From Tetrahymena elliotti 4EA (taxonomy: Eukaryota; Ciliophora; Oligohymenophorea; Hymenostomatida; Tetrahymenidae): DNA of 64,000 nt. The first letter of the stretch is position 1. Each line of letters begins with the position of its first letter. Positions 38,486-51,056 of this stretch are shown here, one piece after another. The notes beneath the pieces are model-generated. The model saw nothing but the letters and a program-made list of their open reading frames with translations, was not told the origin of the DNA and did no database searches. The position numbers were made by a program, and so were the translations under genes. Location of the stretch: NCBI GenBank assembly GCA_000231825.2, contig JH720372.1, positions 219,944 to 283,943 of the forward strand. Direction: 5' to 3'.

Positions 38486-41041
38486 GAATTATATTTTACT
38501 AAAGTATACTTTTGTTGATATGAAATGTTTAAATTATTAATCAAATTTAAAAATTAATAAATCAATTTTTTAGTAGCAATATTTTATGTATGATTTGAGA
38601 AATATATCCTAATTTTTTACTTGATCATAAATTAAATATTTTACTTGTAATTTCAAATTATGAGGTCTTTTATTATTTTGGCTAATTAGATAGAAATTGT
38701 ATTAACATTTTAGAAACTGTCAATATTAATATTATTTTTTTTATTCTTTTTTAGTGTTCAGACAATTGTTTTTTTAAAGACTATTTTAATCAAATATTTT
38801 ATCAAATAAATTACTTGTATTTTAAGATGATAAATTAGGTTTCAAAGTTATGCTGAAGAAAAATTTCTATGATAATAAATTTGTACTTCAAATTTAAAAT
38901 TTCTTTTAAAGTTATTTAGACATTAAAAAACAATACTTGTTTGTTGTAATTTGGATGAAACTGTAGATGGTCTTGAGTAAGTCAAATTTTTTTGGTATAA
39001 ATAATATCTTTTTTTGATATTTAAAATAATTTTGATTGGTATGAAATTAAAAGAAGGTACAGAAAATGTTGCTTATTATTAATCAAAGTTTTAATAATTT
39101 GGACAATCATTTATAAATAGACACAAAATATTTATTCAGAAAACTCCTTTTTTTAATTAAAATTGTAAATGCTATTTTTAGAAACTAAAAACAAAATAAA
39201 TTAAATTTTTCATTCTATTAATAGCTACAATATCTAAAAATATCTAAAATTAGTATTAATTAACCACAATTATAAGATCAGTTGTTGTTTGTTTGACTAA
39301 GTCAAAATTTTTATAATGATTTAATAGCTCATTTTTTTATTAAACTCAAAAAACCAAAAGAATCTAAAAAAGAATAATTAGAAAAATTAAATTTGAATGA
39401 AAAATTAGTTTAAATGAAAAATTCTTGACTTAGAAAAAAAAAACAAATTTCTTAGTAGTTATCAAAAAAATAAAAATAATTTTTGGATTTCATCATTAGT
39501 TGATCATTGTTGTAAAAAGATTCTCAACAGACGCAAGGGAAATAATTTAAAATAATTTTTTTATTGGCATAAATATATTGAAGTAAAATTGTTTGTAAAA
39601 AGTAAAATAAAATGATATTAAATTTGTAATTTAAATTAAAAATTGGGAGTTAGGATAAATTAATTAATTTTGCTAATTGATAAATAATTAGGGCATTTCT
39701 AACTTAGTTTTAGATATTGATAATTTTATACTAATAAATTTGATATGATTAAGTAACAAGGATAGAATTTAGCTGATCTGCTTCTTGTGATATTCTAGAT
39801 AAATTCTTCATATTACTTAGTGCTCTTACAAATAATTGATTTTAGCTTTTTATGACTACAAATTTATAATTATGTATTAAGTTTTTAGAGTTCTACATAT
39901 AATTGCTCTTATAGATAATTATTTTGATTTTTTTAGATTTTTTATTGAAAGTTTTAGTTTATTAAAGAGCAATATTAAATATTTTTTTTAGCCTACTTTT
40001 CTAGATAAATTTAATAAATATTTTTTTTCTCTCTTGAGCTTGGCATGTAAATCTTTTGAAAGAAAGAAAGGTTGTAAAAAAATAAGCAAATTATTTATTT
40101 TTTAATAAATAATCAAAACAAATCGACAGGTATAATCTTTAGTTGTAAACTTCCATATTGGAGTGGATAAAAGCGTATTTTTTATAAATGTTAAAAATTA
40201 TATAAAGTTGATAATTTTTTCATAGATAAGAATCTTATTTCTGTATAAGAATTAGCTAGCTGGTATTATTTTAAATTAAAATTTGATGAGTATTTTATGT
40301 AAGTTAATAGATAAATTTACTCTCTCATAAATTAATTTGATCTTATTTTATACTCAGATGCTAAGTATTTGTTAAAACTAAAAGGTTAATTACAAAATCC
40401 TAGCTTGTATATTTTAATTCATAAAAACAATAATATCTAGATTAGTAATAGCTGGATAGATAATAACATGTGAATTTATTGATATTAAATGTAAATGTTT
40501 TTAAATTAATTTCTTTGTAGTTCATATCTTATCTAATGTAAAATAGACTTACGTAATGATGCAAGCAAATACGAAATATTTCTGAATTTTATAATGGAAT
40601 TTGTTTTTTAATTTGCTTTACAAATTGTTGAAACTTTTATACTCACTAAATTGTTTAGCAAATGAGGAGAAAGATGGTATTTTTGTTATTTAAGTAGACT
40701 CATTCAAATTTGTAAAAAGTAAACTTAATAGAATGATGTATGACCAAAAAATTAAAAATTAAATTTTTCTTTAAGCTTTGAGTTGAATTTTTGCGATATT
40801 TAATCTATCAAAATGCAAAAGCGTAAAAAAGTATTTAGATAGTAATGATCAAAGGAAATTTCAAAATAAGATAGAAGCCAAATTTATCTATTTTATTATT
40901 ATTGGTTTGTTAAAAATTTAACAATAAATTTCAAATTAGCAAGGTTCATTTTAAATTTAAATGCTCTTGCTTTTTACTTAACACAGATATAATTTAATTT
41001 TAATTAAACATTTTTGATCACACTTAGTCTTTAGATTCGTT
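38486..41041. other. Long AT-rich intergenic region
   Basis: 2.56 kb between the kinase and first ATPase genes. A TGA-free plus-strand frame of about 155 codons covers about 40000-40470 and translates moderately well (SWIDNNM at its end) but has no in-frame ATG or visible splice sites. I do not call it a gene. No RNA gene or repeat array seen. Confidence 0.45.
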
Positions 41042-44000
41042 ATGAATAGAGATCTTAATTAGAGTGGTGACTCTCATACTAATAAATCTTTTAGATCTGT
41101 TAGCTCAGCCTATGTGAGAAAGTTTGAAGAGCTTAAGCAATCCATCAACCTTAACCATTCTCTCAGTGTAATCAAGAAATACAGAGAAAAAGGAAATATC
41201 TATGAGGAACCTGATGACAGACCCAATCATTAAAACTCATTAGTTACCTATGGATAAGATGAGTCAGTGAAAACTGAATAACCATTTGAAAATGGTAAAG
41301 AATAAAATTTACATTTAAAGTCTTAAAAAGCTTAAAATAGTGATGATAAAACAGAAAAATCAAAGTAAGAATTCTCTGAAAAAGTTGATCATAAAATAAC
41401 TCTGGAAGAATTAAGGTAAAAATATAGTACTGATTATCAAGCGGGTTTAACTCAAAAACAAGCAGATGAAATAATTTAGGTTTAAGGTGAAAATAAACTA
41501 ACTGAAAAAGAGAAAACACCTGGTTGGGTTAAACTCTTAAAAGAGCTCACTAATGGGTTTGCAATCATGCTTTGGGTCAGTGCTGGGCTTTGCTTTTTAG
41601 CTTTTGGTTTGACACCAGATGATCAATCTAATCTCTATTTGGCTATTGTTTTGCTCATTGTTATCTTTATGACTGCCTTTATTACCTATTAATAGAATTC
41701 AAAGAGTGAAGCACTAATGGCTTCTTTCAAGAATTTTCTTCCCCAGAAGTGCACTGTATATAGAGATGGGGCTTTAAAGGTTATTGATTCTATTAAATTG
41801 GTTGTTGGAGATATAATTCTTATTAAATTAGGAGAAAAAATTCCTGCAGATATTCGTATTTTAGAATCAAATGAAATGAAGGTTGATAATTCAGCTCTTA
41901 CAGGAGAAAGTGAAGCTGTTTTGAGAACAGTTGAATGCTCTCACCCAGAAAATTATCTTGAAACCTCCAATATTGCTTTCTTTGGTACTCTTTGTCAGGA
42001 AGGTACTGGTAAGGGTATTGTAATCAGCACTGGTGATAGAACTACATTAGGTCAAATTGCTGATTTATCCTCTGGTGAGAAAAAGATTAAAACACCTCTG
42101 CGTGCTGAACTTGATAGATTTGTCTATATGATTACTGTTTTTGCTTTTATCTTGGGTATTCTTTTCTTCCTTTTGGCCTACTTAGTTATTGAATTTCCTA
42201 TTATGTCTTGCATTGTTTTTGGTATAGGTATTCTTGTTGCAAATGTGCCTGAAGGTCTACTTGGTTGTATTACTATTAGTCTTGCTATTACTGCAAAAAA
42301 TCTAGCCCGTAAGCAAGTATTAGTTAAAAATTTAGAAGCAGTTGAGACTTTGGGCTCCACATCTTGCATTTGCTCTGATAAAACAGGAACTCTTACCTAG
42401 AATGTAATGACTGTTAAACATATTTGGTTGAAGGACTAAGTTATTTAAACCAAAAATCTTCTATTACTCTAGCAAGGAGAAGCTTTAGAATATGATACTA
42501 ATGATCCAGACTTTAAGGCCCTTTAGCAAGCTGCCATGATTTCTAGTGATGCCACTTTTGATTTGTCAAATTAATAAGATTTAAATAATATAGATTATCT
42601 TTAATGTCCAGTTATTGGCGATGCAACTGAAACAGGGTTGATCAGATTTTATCAGCCAATTGAAGATGTAAGCAAATTCAGATAAAAATTCTCTATCGTT
42701 AAAAATGCAGATGGAAGTTAAGCTAAGATGCCATTTAACTCATAAGTTAAATTTGCTTTAACTGTTGTTGAAGAGGAAACTGATAAAAGTCACTATTGTG
42801 TTTATATTAAAGGTGCTCCAGAAAAAATATGGAGTTACTGCTCATCAATAATACATAACAGCGAAGCTATAAATATTGACACTGAATGGCAGATTAAGTT
42901 TAAGAAGGTTAATTTAGCATTTGGTAAAGGTGGAGAAAGAGTTTTAGGATTTGCAAAATTACCTCTTCCTGAAAGCTAATTCCCTAAGGGATCATAGTTC
43001 CATGTATCTTCAATCTCTAAATTTACCTTTTAGCTTGCTAAATTTTAATTTTGTGGTTTGATTTCTCTTATGGATCCTCCTAAACCTAGAGTTCCTGCTG
43101 CAATCTTAGAATGTAGATCAGCTGGTATTAAGGTTATTATGGTAACTGGAGATTAGCCCCCTACTGCTGCTGCTATTGCTAAAGAAGTCAACATTGTTCC
43201 TAATAATGTTATCACTAATGAGGATATCTTAGAGAAAAATCCTGACCTAGATTGGTTTACTGCAAGCGAATAGTGTGGGGCAATCATTGTTCATGGAGAT
43301 AGAATTGTTGAATCTTTTGAAAAAGCAATTGTAGAAAAAAGAGACTCTCCTGATTACTATCTCCGTTAATGGGTTAAAAAACCATATTGCGTATTTGCTA
43401 GAACAACTCCTGCTTAAAAATTATAGATTGTAGAAGCCTGTTAAAAAGAGGATTTTATTGTTGCAGCCACAGGAGATGGTGTTAATGATTCACCGGCCAT
43501 TAAAAGAGCAGATATTGGTGTATCTATGAATTTATCTGGCAGTGATGTTACAAAAGATGCTGCTGATATGATCCTTCTTGATGATGATTTTGCTTCCATT
43601 GTTCTAGGTGTTGAAGAAGGTAGAAAAATTTTTGATAATTTAAAGAAATCAGTTGTTTATCTTCTTACTTCTAATATGACAGAAATTGTTCCATTTATGG
43701 CATTCATTATCCTATTGCTCCCTCTTCCTTTATCTAGTATCTATATGCTTGTCTTACAAGTAGGAACTGACATTTGGCCTGCTATTTCTTTAGCTTATGA
43801 AGAAGCTGAATTAGATGTTATGACAAGAAGACCTCGTAAGAAGTCTGATCACTTGTGCTCTCTAAAGTTAGTAACTGTTGGGTACTTCTAAATGGGATAA
43901 ATAGCTAGCGCTGCTGGTTTTCTTGGTTACTATACTATGTTTAACTATTTTGGCTTTCCCGTAACTGAACTATTTGGCCTTGCTAATACTAGCGGGTATA

Positions 44001-44638
44001 AGCCTATTAAGGATGATTTTAGCTCAATCAATCCTATAACTGGAGCTTATGATCCATATTTCAATTTAGCTCTTTACAAAGCAGCAGGTAACTAATATGA
44101 TTGCAGAGTCAATAGAAAAGATGCTGATTCAATTAAAGACGACATAGACTGGTAATTACTAAGTGATGGTAATTATGATTTAAGAAAATCACTTTTAAAA
44201 TGCAATGAGGAAAGAGGTTAATGGTATCCCTCTATCAATTGGAGTGATTGTAATGTAAACTCAAGCAATACTCATTCTCCAGTAACTGACTAAACTGCTT
44301 GCTACAGCACCGAAGCTGTAAAATGGGCATAAACTGCCTTCTTCCTCTCAGTTGTAACTCTATAATGGTCAAACATATTTGCATGTAAAAGCAGAAAGAT
44401 GAGTTTTGTAACATCAAACATAAATACAGTCATGTTCTAAGGTGTTATTTTTGAAACAGCCTTACTTTGTGTCTTACTATATGTTCCTGGAGTCCAAGAA
44501 GTTTTTGGAGGTAGGCCATTTGAATTCTGGATGTTCTGCTTTGGATTACCTTTTAGTATCACTCTCTTAATTTGGGATGAAACTAGAAAGTTTTTGTGCA
44601 GAAGATATAGATGGTATTTCAAATATACTTACTGGTGA
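41042..44638 (+). CDS. Na,K-ATPase-like P-type (P2C) ATPase alpha subunit, copy 1, 1,198 aa
   Basis: One frame, ATG 41042 to TGA 44636-44638. P-type motifs in order: TGES at 287-290, VANVPEGL in M4, the phosphorylation site DKTGTLT at 446-452, KGAPE, and [10 protein letters not shown] at 810-819. The closest match in mind is the Na,K/H,K group ([32 protein letters not shown]). The start gives a polar N-terminal extension of about 150 residues; animal alpha subunits are about 1,020 aa. Ion-site positions differ: M5 Glu881 and M6 Asp910 are kept, but the position of animal Asp804 is Gln906 and that of Asp926 is Asn1111. The M7-M8 external loop is long, carries four Cys and lacks the SYGQ beta-subunit contact. 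The protein ends in aromatics (FKYTYW). It should be an ATP-driven monovalent-cation pump at the plasma or vacuole membrane; substrate unknown. Confidence 0.93.
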
Positions 44639-47429
44639 AAAAATAAAATCTCTTTTAAAATAAATTCTAACAAAATATTTAAAAAAATAAAAATAATTCT
44701 TTAAAATAGAAAAAATGTAATACTTTCAAATAAATTATATGAAATTTATCATTGCTAACTTTTTTTATGAATAAAATAAAGCTCAGTTAATAATATAATA
44801 TTGGATGGCATTATTTTTCTAATTAACAATCTTCTATTTCTTAAAAAACAAAAATTCAAAATAAAAATTAGACTTGCTTTAAGATAAAATTAATATTGAT
44901 TATTAATTCCAGAATTTGATAGAGGCAAAATTAATTCAAACACTAACATGATTAGATTATGAAAAAAACAAAATTTTATTTGTATTTTTTATATGTTTCT
45001 TTAAGGTAAAAAATAAAGTTAAATGAGTTTTTTAGATAAATTAAAAAGAAGAAGCATGATTTATGGAAGATTATTTTAAAATTGTTCCTTATCAATTAAT
45101 AATTAATATAGAAATGAGTAAAACTCCACAATAAACCTTGTTTTTTTTACTTTCTAAGGTGATTAAAGTTTATAATAAAGCACATTTTATGCAAAAATTA
45201 GCTTTCTGACTTAGGTAAAATATTGAGAATAAAGCTAATAATATCATAGCAATAATTTCAATTCTCCATTTTTTTCTTTTTTCATGTATTAATAATTAAA
45301 ATCCCAAATATGAAATTGCCTATTAATGTAAATTATTAGGATAAAATATGAATCTTCTCTTCTATTTCAATCTATGAATGAAAGGTCTTATTTTATTTGT
45401 ATATTTCTTTGGGACAACTTATATATTTTCCTCTTGTATAAAAATCGCTTCTCAACTCTTTTAAAAGACAAATATTATCTAGTTTGATTACATGTTTATT
45501 TTACTAACTAAAATTTTATTTGATTAATTTTATGAGATCTATATGACCTTCCTTTTATATTTTATATAAATCTTATTCATTAAACTAAAATATCTTATTT
45601 ATTCCTATTCCCTCTATATTAGGGATAATCTACAGATGCAAATTGCTCTCTTCAATGGTATCATGATCAATTATACCAATAGTTCCTATACCCATATCGA
45701 CATATAGTTTTACATATAAATTTAAATAATTTTTATTTATTATAAACAGAAATTCATTATTTATTTTTTAATGAATAATCAAAAGGCTTTAACACAAATA
45801 AAAAAATATAATTTTTTATCCTTTTTTCATCTTGAATATTTAAATATGTTTTAAATCTATTATTAAATTGAGAGAGTATCTAAAATGAGTAATTGTGTAT
45901 AATTTTAATCCTTTTTTTCAAGCTATTTTGAAAGTAATGGGTTTTTTTTGTTTTTCCATTCAAAGATAAAAAGATGATTTAATCAACTAAAAAGCAATTC
46001 TAAAATTAGTGAAAACTATTTTTAGGTTTAATAAATATCAAATTAATTGGCTCAGAATCTATTAATAGGACTGAAAAAAAGAATAAATAGACGTAATTGA
46101 ATCGTAATTCTAGCTGACTTTATCATAAATGTAATTAATTTACAAACAATTTTACAAGAAATAGAAATGTTAATTTTTTTATTTTTTAACAAAATAAATA
46201 CAAAATGAATAAAATTCACAATTTTTAAAATGATAATGAATTACTTAAAAAATTCCTTCAACGACTAAATAGTCTTATGCAAGGAGACCTAAGCCAATAA
46301 TTCATAATTAAGTAAAATGTAAGTTAGATAAATAGTAATATATAATAAAAAGTTTGAATCATGATTATTTTACAAACATTATTATGCAAATAGTGAATGT
46401 CAAAATAGAACATCAATATTTTCTATTTTCAAAAAATAATCGTCACTATTATTTTTCAAAAATAAACCTACCTACCAATCAATTTTGTACTTTTTGATGA
46501 ATAATCTTCCAATCAAAAAATCAAATTTTAAGGTGGAAGAAAAAGAGTCTAAGAAAATTAATTTGATTGATAAAAGAAAATACACATCATTTGATTAATT
46601 TTTTTAATTAGCTTGGATAATTGGTTCACTTTTTATACAAAAGGAATTCCTGAAAGAATGCAAAAGATTTTTGTAATGTCAAATTATCCAAGCTTAAAGA
46701 TTTAGTATTTATATTTTTGTTGACATTTTAAATAAATTTTCAAACTTTGAAACAAATTAACCACAACATTTGTATGTTTTTCTATCTTGGTTTTCTCAAA
46801 ATAGTGCTAGAAATCTTTTGTCAGTAATGTAATAATAACTTCAAAAATTATAATAAGAATTTTATTTTTGTATGCGAGTTTAGTGTGTAGGTGAGCCTAA
46901 ATTTTATACATCGATTGTGATATTATATATTTGAATAATTACACATTTTGTGTACAAATGAGTCAAATAAATTTTTGATTTAAACATATTTAATAAGGGA
47001 CTGAAATAAAAATACAGATTAATAAAAAAGAGAGTAACTTTTTTCCTTCCTGCCTTAATTTAAAATTTGTTTTATTATAATTTTTTACTCTCTATTTTTC
47101 TTCTAATAGACTTCTTTGGACACTATTTTTCAATTATTTTTATGCCATTTTTAACAATTTAATAAAACCCCAATGTGATTTGTACTGCTATTGACTAAAC
47201 TGTGTGATTAATAGAATTTTTAAAAAAATATTTAAAATTTTGATTGGAGAACTTTCACTCTAATATTTCTAAAAAATGAAATAACATCTGTAAGTTGCGA
47301 AGAAGTTTAGCTAATAATCCTTTATTTAAATTAAGCCACTCTTATTTTTATATAAATATAAAAGCAAATTAATCAAATTTAAGTTAAGAATATCGTGAAA
47401 AACAACTATATTTTCTTAATATTTATAAT
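44639..47429. other. AT-rich spacer between tandem ATPase genes
   Basis: 2.8 kb, with no coding island, transposon or remnant of a third pump that I can see. It contains one inverted repeat (listed separately). The duplicated unit evidently did not keep recognisable intergenic sequence. Confidence 0.5.
46610..46694. repeat. 13-bp inverted repeat with about 59-nt loop
   Basis: AGCTTGGATAATT at 46610-46622 and its exact reverse complement AATTATCCAAGCT at 46682-46694. The stem is less AT-rich than its surroundings. No function is evident; it could fold as a hairpin or be a chance palindrome. Confidence 0.55.
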
Positions 47430-50400
47430 ATGAAGGTTTCAGAATAACGTCATGATACATCCTCCAGAAAGGAGAAAGAAAACAACTATGACCATGATTC
47501 TTCTTTCAATAGATCTATGAACTCTGCTGTTGTAAGAAAATTTGAAGAATTTAGGTAATCAATCAATATTCGTAATTCTTAAAACTTCTACAAAGTTAAT
47601 AAAAATCAATCATAAACTGCTTTGGGATTCGAAGAGCCTAATGACATACCTTGCCATAGAAATTCTATTATAAATATGGATACAGATCCTAGACATACAG
47701 AAACAGATATACCTTTACAAAAAATTGAGTTGAAAATAAAGAAAGAGAGCACTAATTTTAATGATAAAAATGAAAGATAAAAGATAGAATTGGCAGAAAA
47801 AGTTGATCACAAAATTCCACTAAATGAGTTGAAAGATAAATATAAAACAGATTTATAGAGAGGTCTATCAGAGTCTTAGGTTGCAGAAAATTTAGCTTTA
47901 TATGGAGAAAATAAGATCTCAGAAAAATAAAAAGTATCTGTCTGGATTGTTCTTTTGAAAGAATTAACTAACGGTTTTGCTCTCATGCTTTGGGTCAGTG
48001 CTGGGCTTTGCTTTTTAGCCTATGGTTTAACTCCAGACGATCCATCAAACTTATATCTTGCAATTGTTTTACTTATTGTTATTTTTATAACAGCTTTTAT
48101 TACTTTCTAACAAAATGCTAAAAGTGAAGCACTACTAAACTCATTTAAAAGTTTTATTCCATAGAAATCTACTGTTATTAGGGATGGAGAAGTTAAAACT
48201 GTTGAGTCTGTATCATTGGTTGTTGGTGATATTGTTTTAATCAAAGCTGGAGAAAAAATTCCAGCTGATATCCGTATCTTAGAATCTTCTGAAATGAAAG
48301 TAGATAATTCTGCTTTGACCGGTGAAAGTGAGCCACAGCTTAGATAAGTTGAATGTTCTCATCCTGAAAACTATTTAGAAACCAGTAATGTAGCTTTCTT
48401 TGGTACTCTCTGCAAAGAAGGTACAGGAAAAGGTATAATTATATGTACTGGTGATAGAACTACTCTTGGTTAAATTGCTGATTTGTCTTCTGGTGAAAAA
48501 AAATCTAAGACTCCTTTGCGTACAGAACTAGATAGATTTGTTTATATGGTTACTGTATTAGGTATCCTTTTGGCTATTTTATTTTTCCTTTTAGCCTATT
48601 TAGTTATTGGTTTCCCTATTATGTCTTGTATTGTATTTGGTATCGGAATTCTTGTTGCAAATGTACCGGAAGGTTTATTAGGTTGTATTACAATTTGTCT
48701 TGCAATTACTGCTAAGAATCTTTCTAGAAAACAAGTCCTTGTTAAAAACTTAGAGGCTGTGGAGACTTTAGGATCTACTTCTTGTATTTGCTCTGATAAG
48801 ACAGGTACCCTTACTTAAAATGTTATGACTGTTAGACATATTTGGATCAATGACTCAGTATTTGAATGTCCTAATTTATTACATCTTTAAAAAGACTAAT
48901 AACCTCCTTACAATGTAAATGATTAAGGTTTCAAAACCCTCTAATAAGCTGCTATGATATCAAGTGAAGCAATATTCGACACATCCAGCTTGTAAGATTA
49001 AACAAATATTGATTATCTTAAATGTCCTGTTATTGGAGACGCCACTGAGACAGGTTTAATCAGATTTTATCAATCAATTAATGATGTAAAATCCTTTAGA
49101 AGCTAATTTTAAATTGTCAAAAATTCGGATGAAACCCTCAGCAGAATGCCTTTTAGTTCATAACACAAATTTGCCTTAACAGTAGTTGAAGAAGAATCAG
49201 AAAATAGCAATTATGCAGTTTATATGAAAGGAGCTCCTGAAAAGATCTGGAGTTATTGTTCAACTATTTTCTGCAATAATGAATTATAAACTATAGATAG
49301 CTCTTGGTAGACTAAATTCAAAAAAGTTAATTTATAATTTGGTAAAGGAGGTGAAAGAGTTTTGGGATTTGCTAAGCTTCCTCTTTCTTCATCTTAATTC
49401 CCTAAGCCATCTAATTTACATGTTTAAAATCCTTCAAGATTTCCCTTTTAACTTGCCAAATTCCAATTTTGTGGTTTAGTTTCTTTAATGGATCCTCCTA
49501 AAACAAGAGTACCTCATGCTATCCTTGAATGCAGATCTGCAGGTATTAAGGTAATCATGGTTACAGGTGATTAGCCTCCCACAGCTGCTGCTATTGCTAA
49601 AGAAGTTAACATTGTCCCTCGTAATATAATTACTAATGAAGATTTGATGGAAAATGATCCCACTTTGGAATGGTTTAAAGCTAGTGAGTAATGTGAAGCT
49701 ATCATTGTACATGGTGATAGAATTCTTGAATCATTTGAAAAATCTTTAGATGAAAAGAGAGAATCTGCAGACTTTTATCTTCGTACTTGGGTGAAAAAGC
49801 CTTACTGTGTTTTTGCAAGAACAACTCCTGCACAAAAACTTTAAATTGTAGAAGCTTGTTAAAAGGAGGGATTTATAGTTGCAGCTACTGGTGATGGTGT
49901 TAACGACTCTCCAGCTATTAAAAAAGCTGATATCGGAGTTTCTATGAATTTATCTGGAAGTGATGTAACAAAAGATGCAGCAGATATGATTCTTCTTGAT
50001 GATGATTTTGCTTCCATTGTCGTTGGTGTTGAAGAAGGTAGAAAAATTTTTGATAATTTAAAGAAATCATGTGTTTATTTACTAACCTCTAATATGACAG
50101 AAATTGTTCCTTTCTTAGCCTTTATCATTTTACTCCTTCCTGTTCCTTTATCTAGCATTTATATGTTAGTCTTACAAGTAGGTACAGATATATGGCCTGC
50201 CGTTTCCTTAGCATATGAAGAAGCTGAATTAGATGTAATGACCAGAAAGCCTCGTTAAAAAACTGATCACTTATGTTCTCTTAAATTAGTCACTGTGGGT
50301 TACTTCTAAATGGGATAAATAGAAAGTGCAGCTGGTTTTCTTGGATATTACATGATGTTTAACTATTTCGGTTTCCCAGTATTAGAATTATTTGGGCTAG

Positions 50401-51056
50401 CAAATACATCTGGATACACTCCCGAAAAAGACGATTTTAGTAATTATAATAGAGTAACAGGTGAATATGATCCTTCCTTCAACTATGCTCTCTATAAAGC
50501 AACTGGAAACTAATATGATTGCAGAGTCAATAGAGATAAAGCTGAATCTTTGAAAAGCGATATTGATTGGTAAAAATTATCAGATGGTAATTACGATCTG
50601 AGAAAATCTCTTTTAAAGTGCAACGAAGAAACAGGTAAATGGTATTCTAGAGTTAACTGGAGTGATTGCGACACAACATCTAGTAGTAAGTGGTCAGATC
50701 TTACTAGCCAAACAGCTTGCTACAGTACTGAGGCAGTCAAGTGGGCCTAAACAGGTTTCTTTTCTTCTGTCGTTACTAGTTAGTGGTCTAACATTTTTGC
50801 TTGTAAAAGTAGAAAAATGAGTTTTGTTACTTCTAGTGTTAATACTGTGATGTTCTAAGGTGTTATTTTTGAAACATCTTTATTGTGTTTCTTACTTTAT
50901 GTTCCTGGTGTCTAAGAAGTTTTTGGAAGTAGGCCATATTCTTTTTGGATGTTCTGCCATGGTTTAGTTTTCAGTATATTCTTATTATTGTGGGAAGAAG
51001 CAAGAAAGTTTGCAACTAGAAATTTCAGATGGTATTTTAAATATGCCTACTGGTGA
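47430..51056 (+). CDS. Na,K-ATPase-like P-type (P2C) ATPase alpha subunit, copy 2, 1,208 aa
   Basis: A single frame, ATG 47430 to TGA 51054-51056, and a tandem paralogue of the gene at 41042. The same motifs occur in the same order ([34 protein letters not shown]), as do the same unusual ion-site residues: Gln in QVGTDIWP and Asn in WSNIFACKS. The M7-M8 loop again has four matching Cys. The N-terminal about 140 residues are the most divergent part, although both share a VRKFEE...QSIN segment. Most synonymous sites differ, so the duplication is old, but a few tracts are identical at DNA level (see findings). M4, the P-domain and M5-M6 are nearly identical in protein. It is probably also a cation pump; the pair may differ in expression or localisation through their N-termini. 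Confidence 0.93.

Noticed and set aside
46610..46694. Inverted repeat as terminal repeats of a small transposon
   Set aside because: Arms are only 13 bp, the interior is 59 nt, and no flanking target-site duplication is visible.
41717..50258. ATPase fragments as four broken pseudogene pieces
   Set aside because: The breaks are TAA and TAG glutamine codons; with the ciliate code both pump genes are single intact frames of 1,199 and 1,209 codons.
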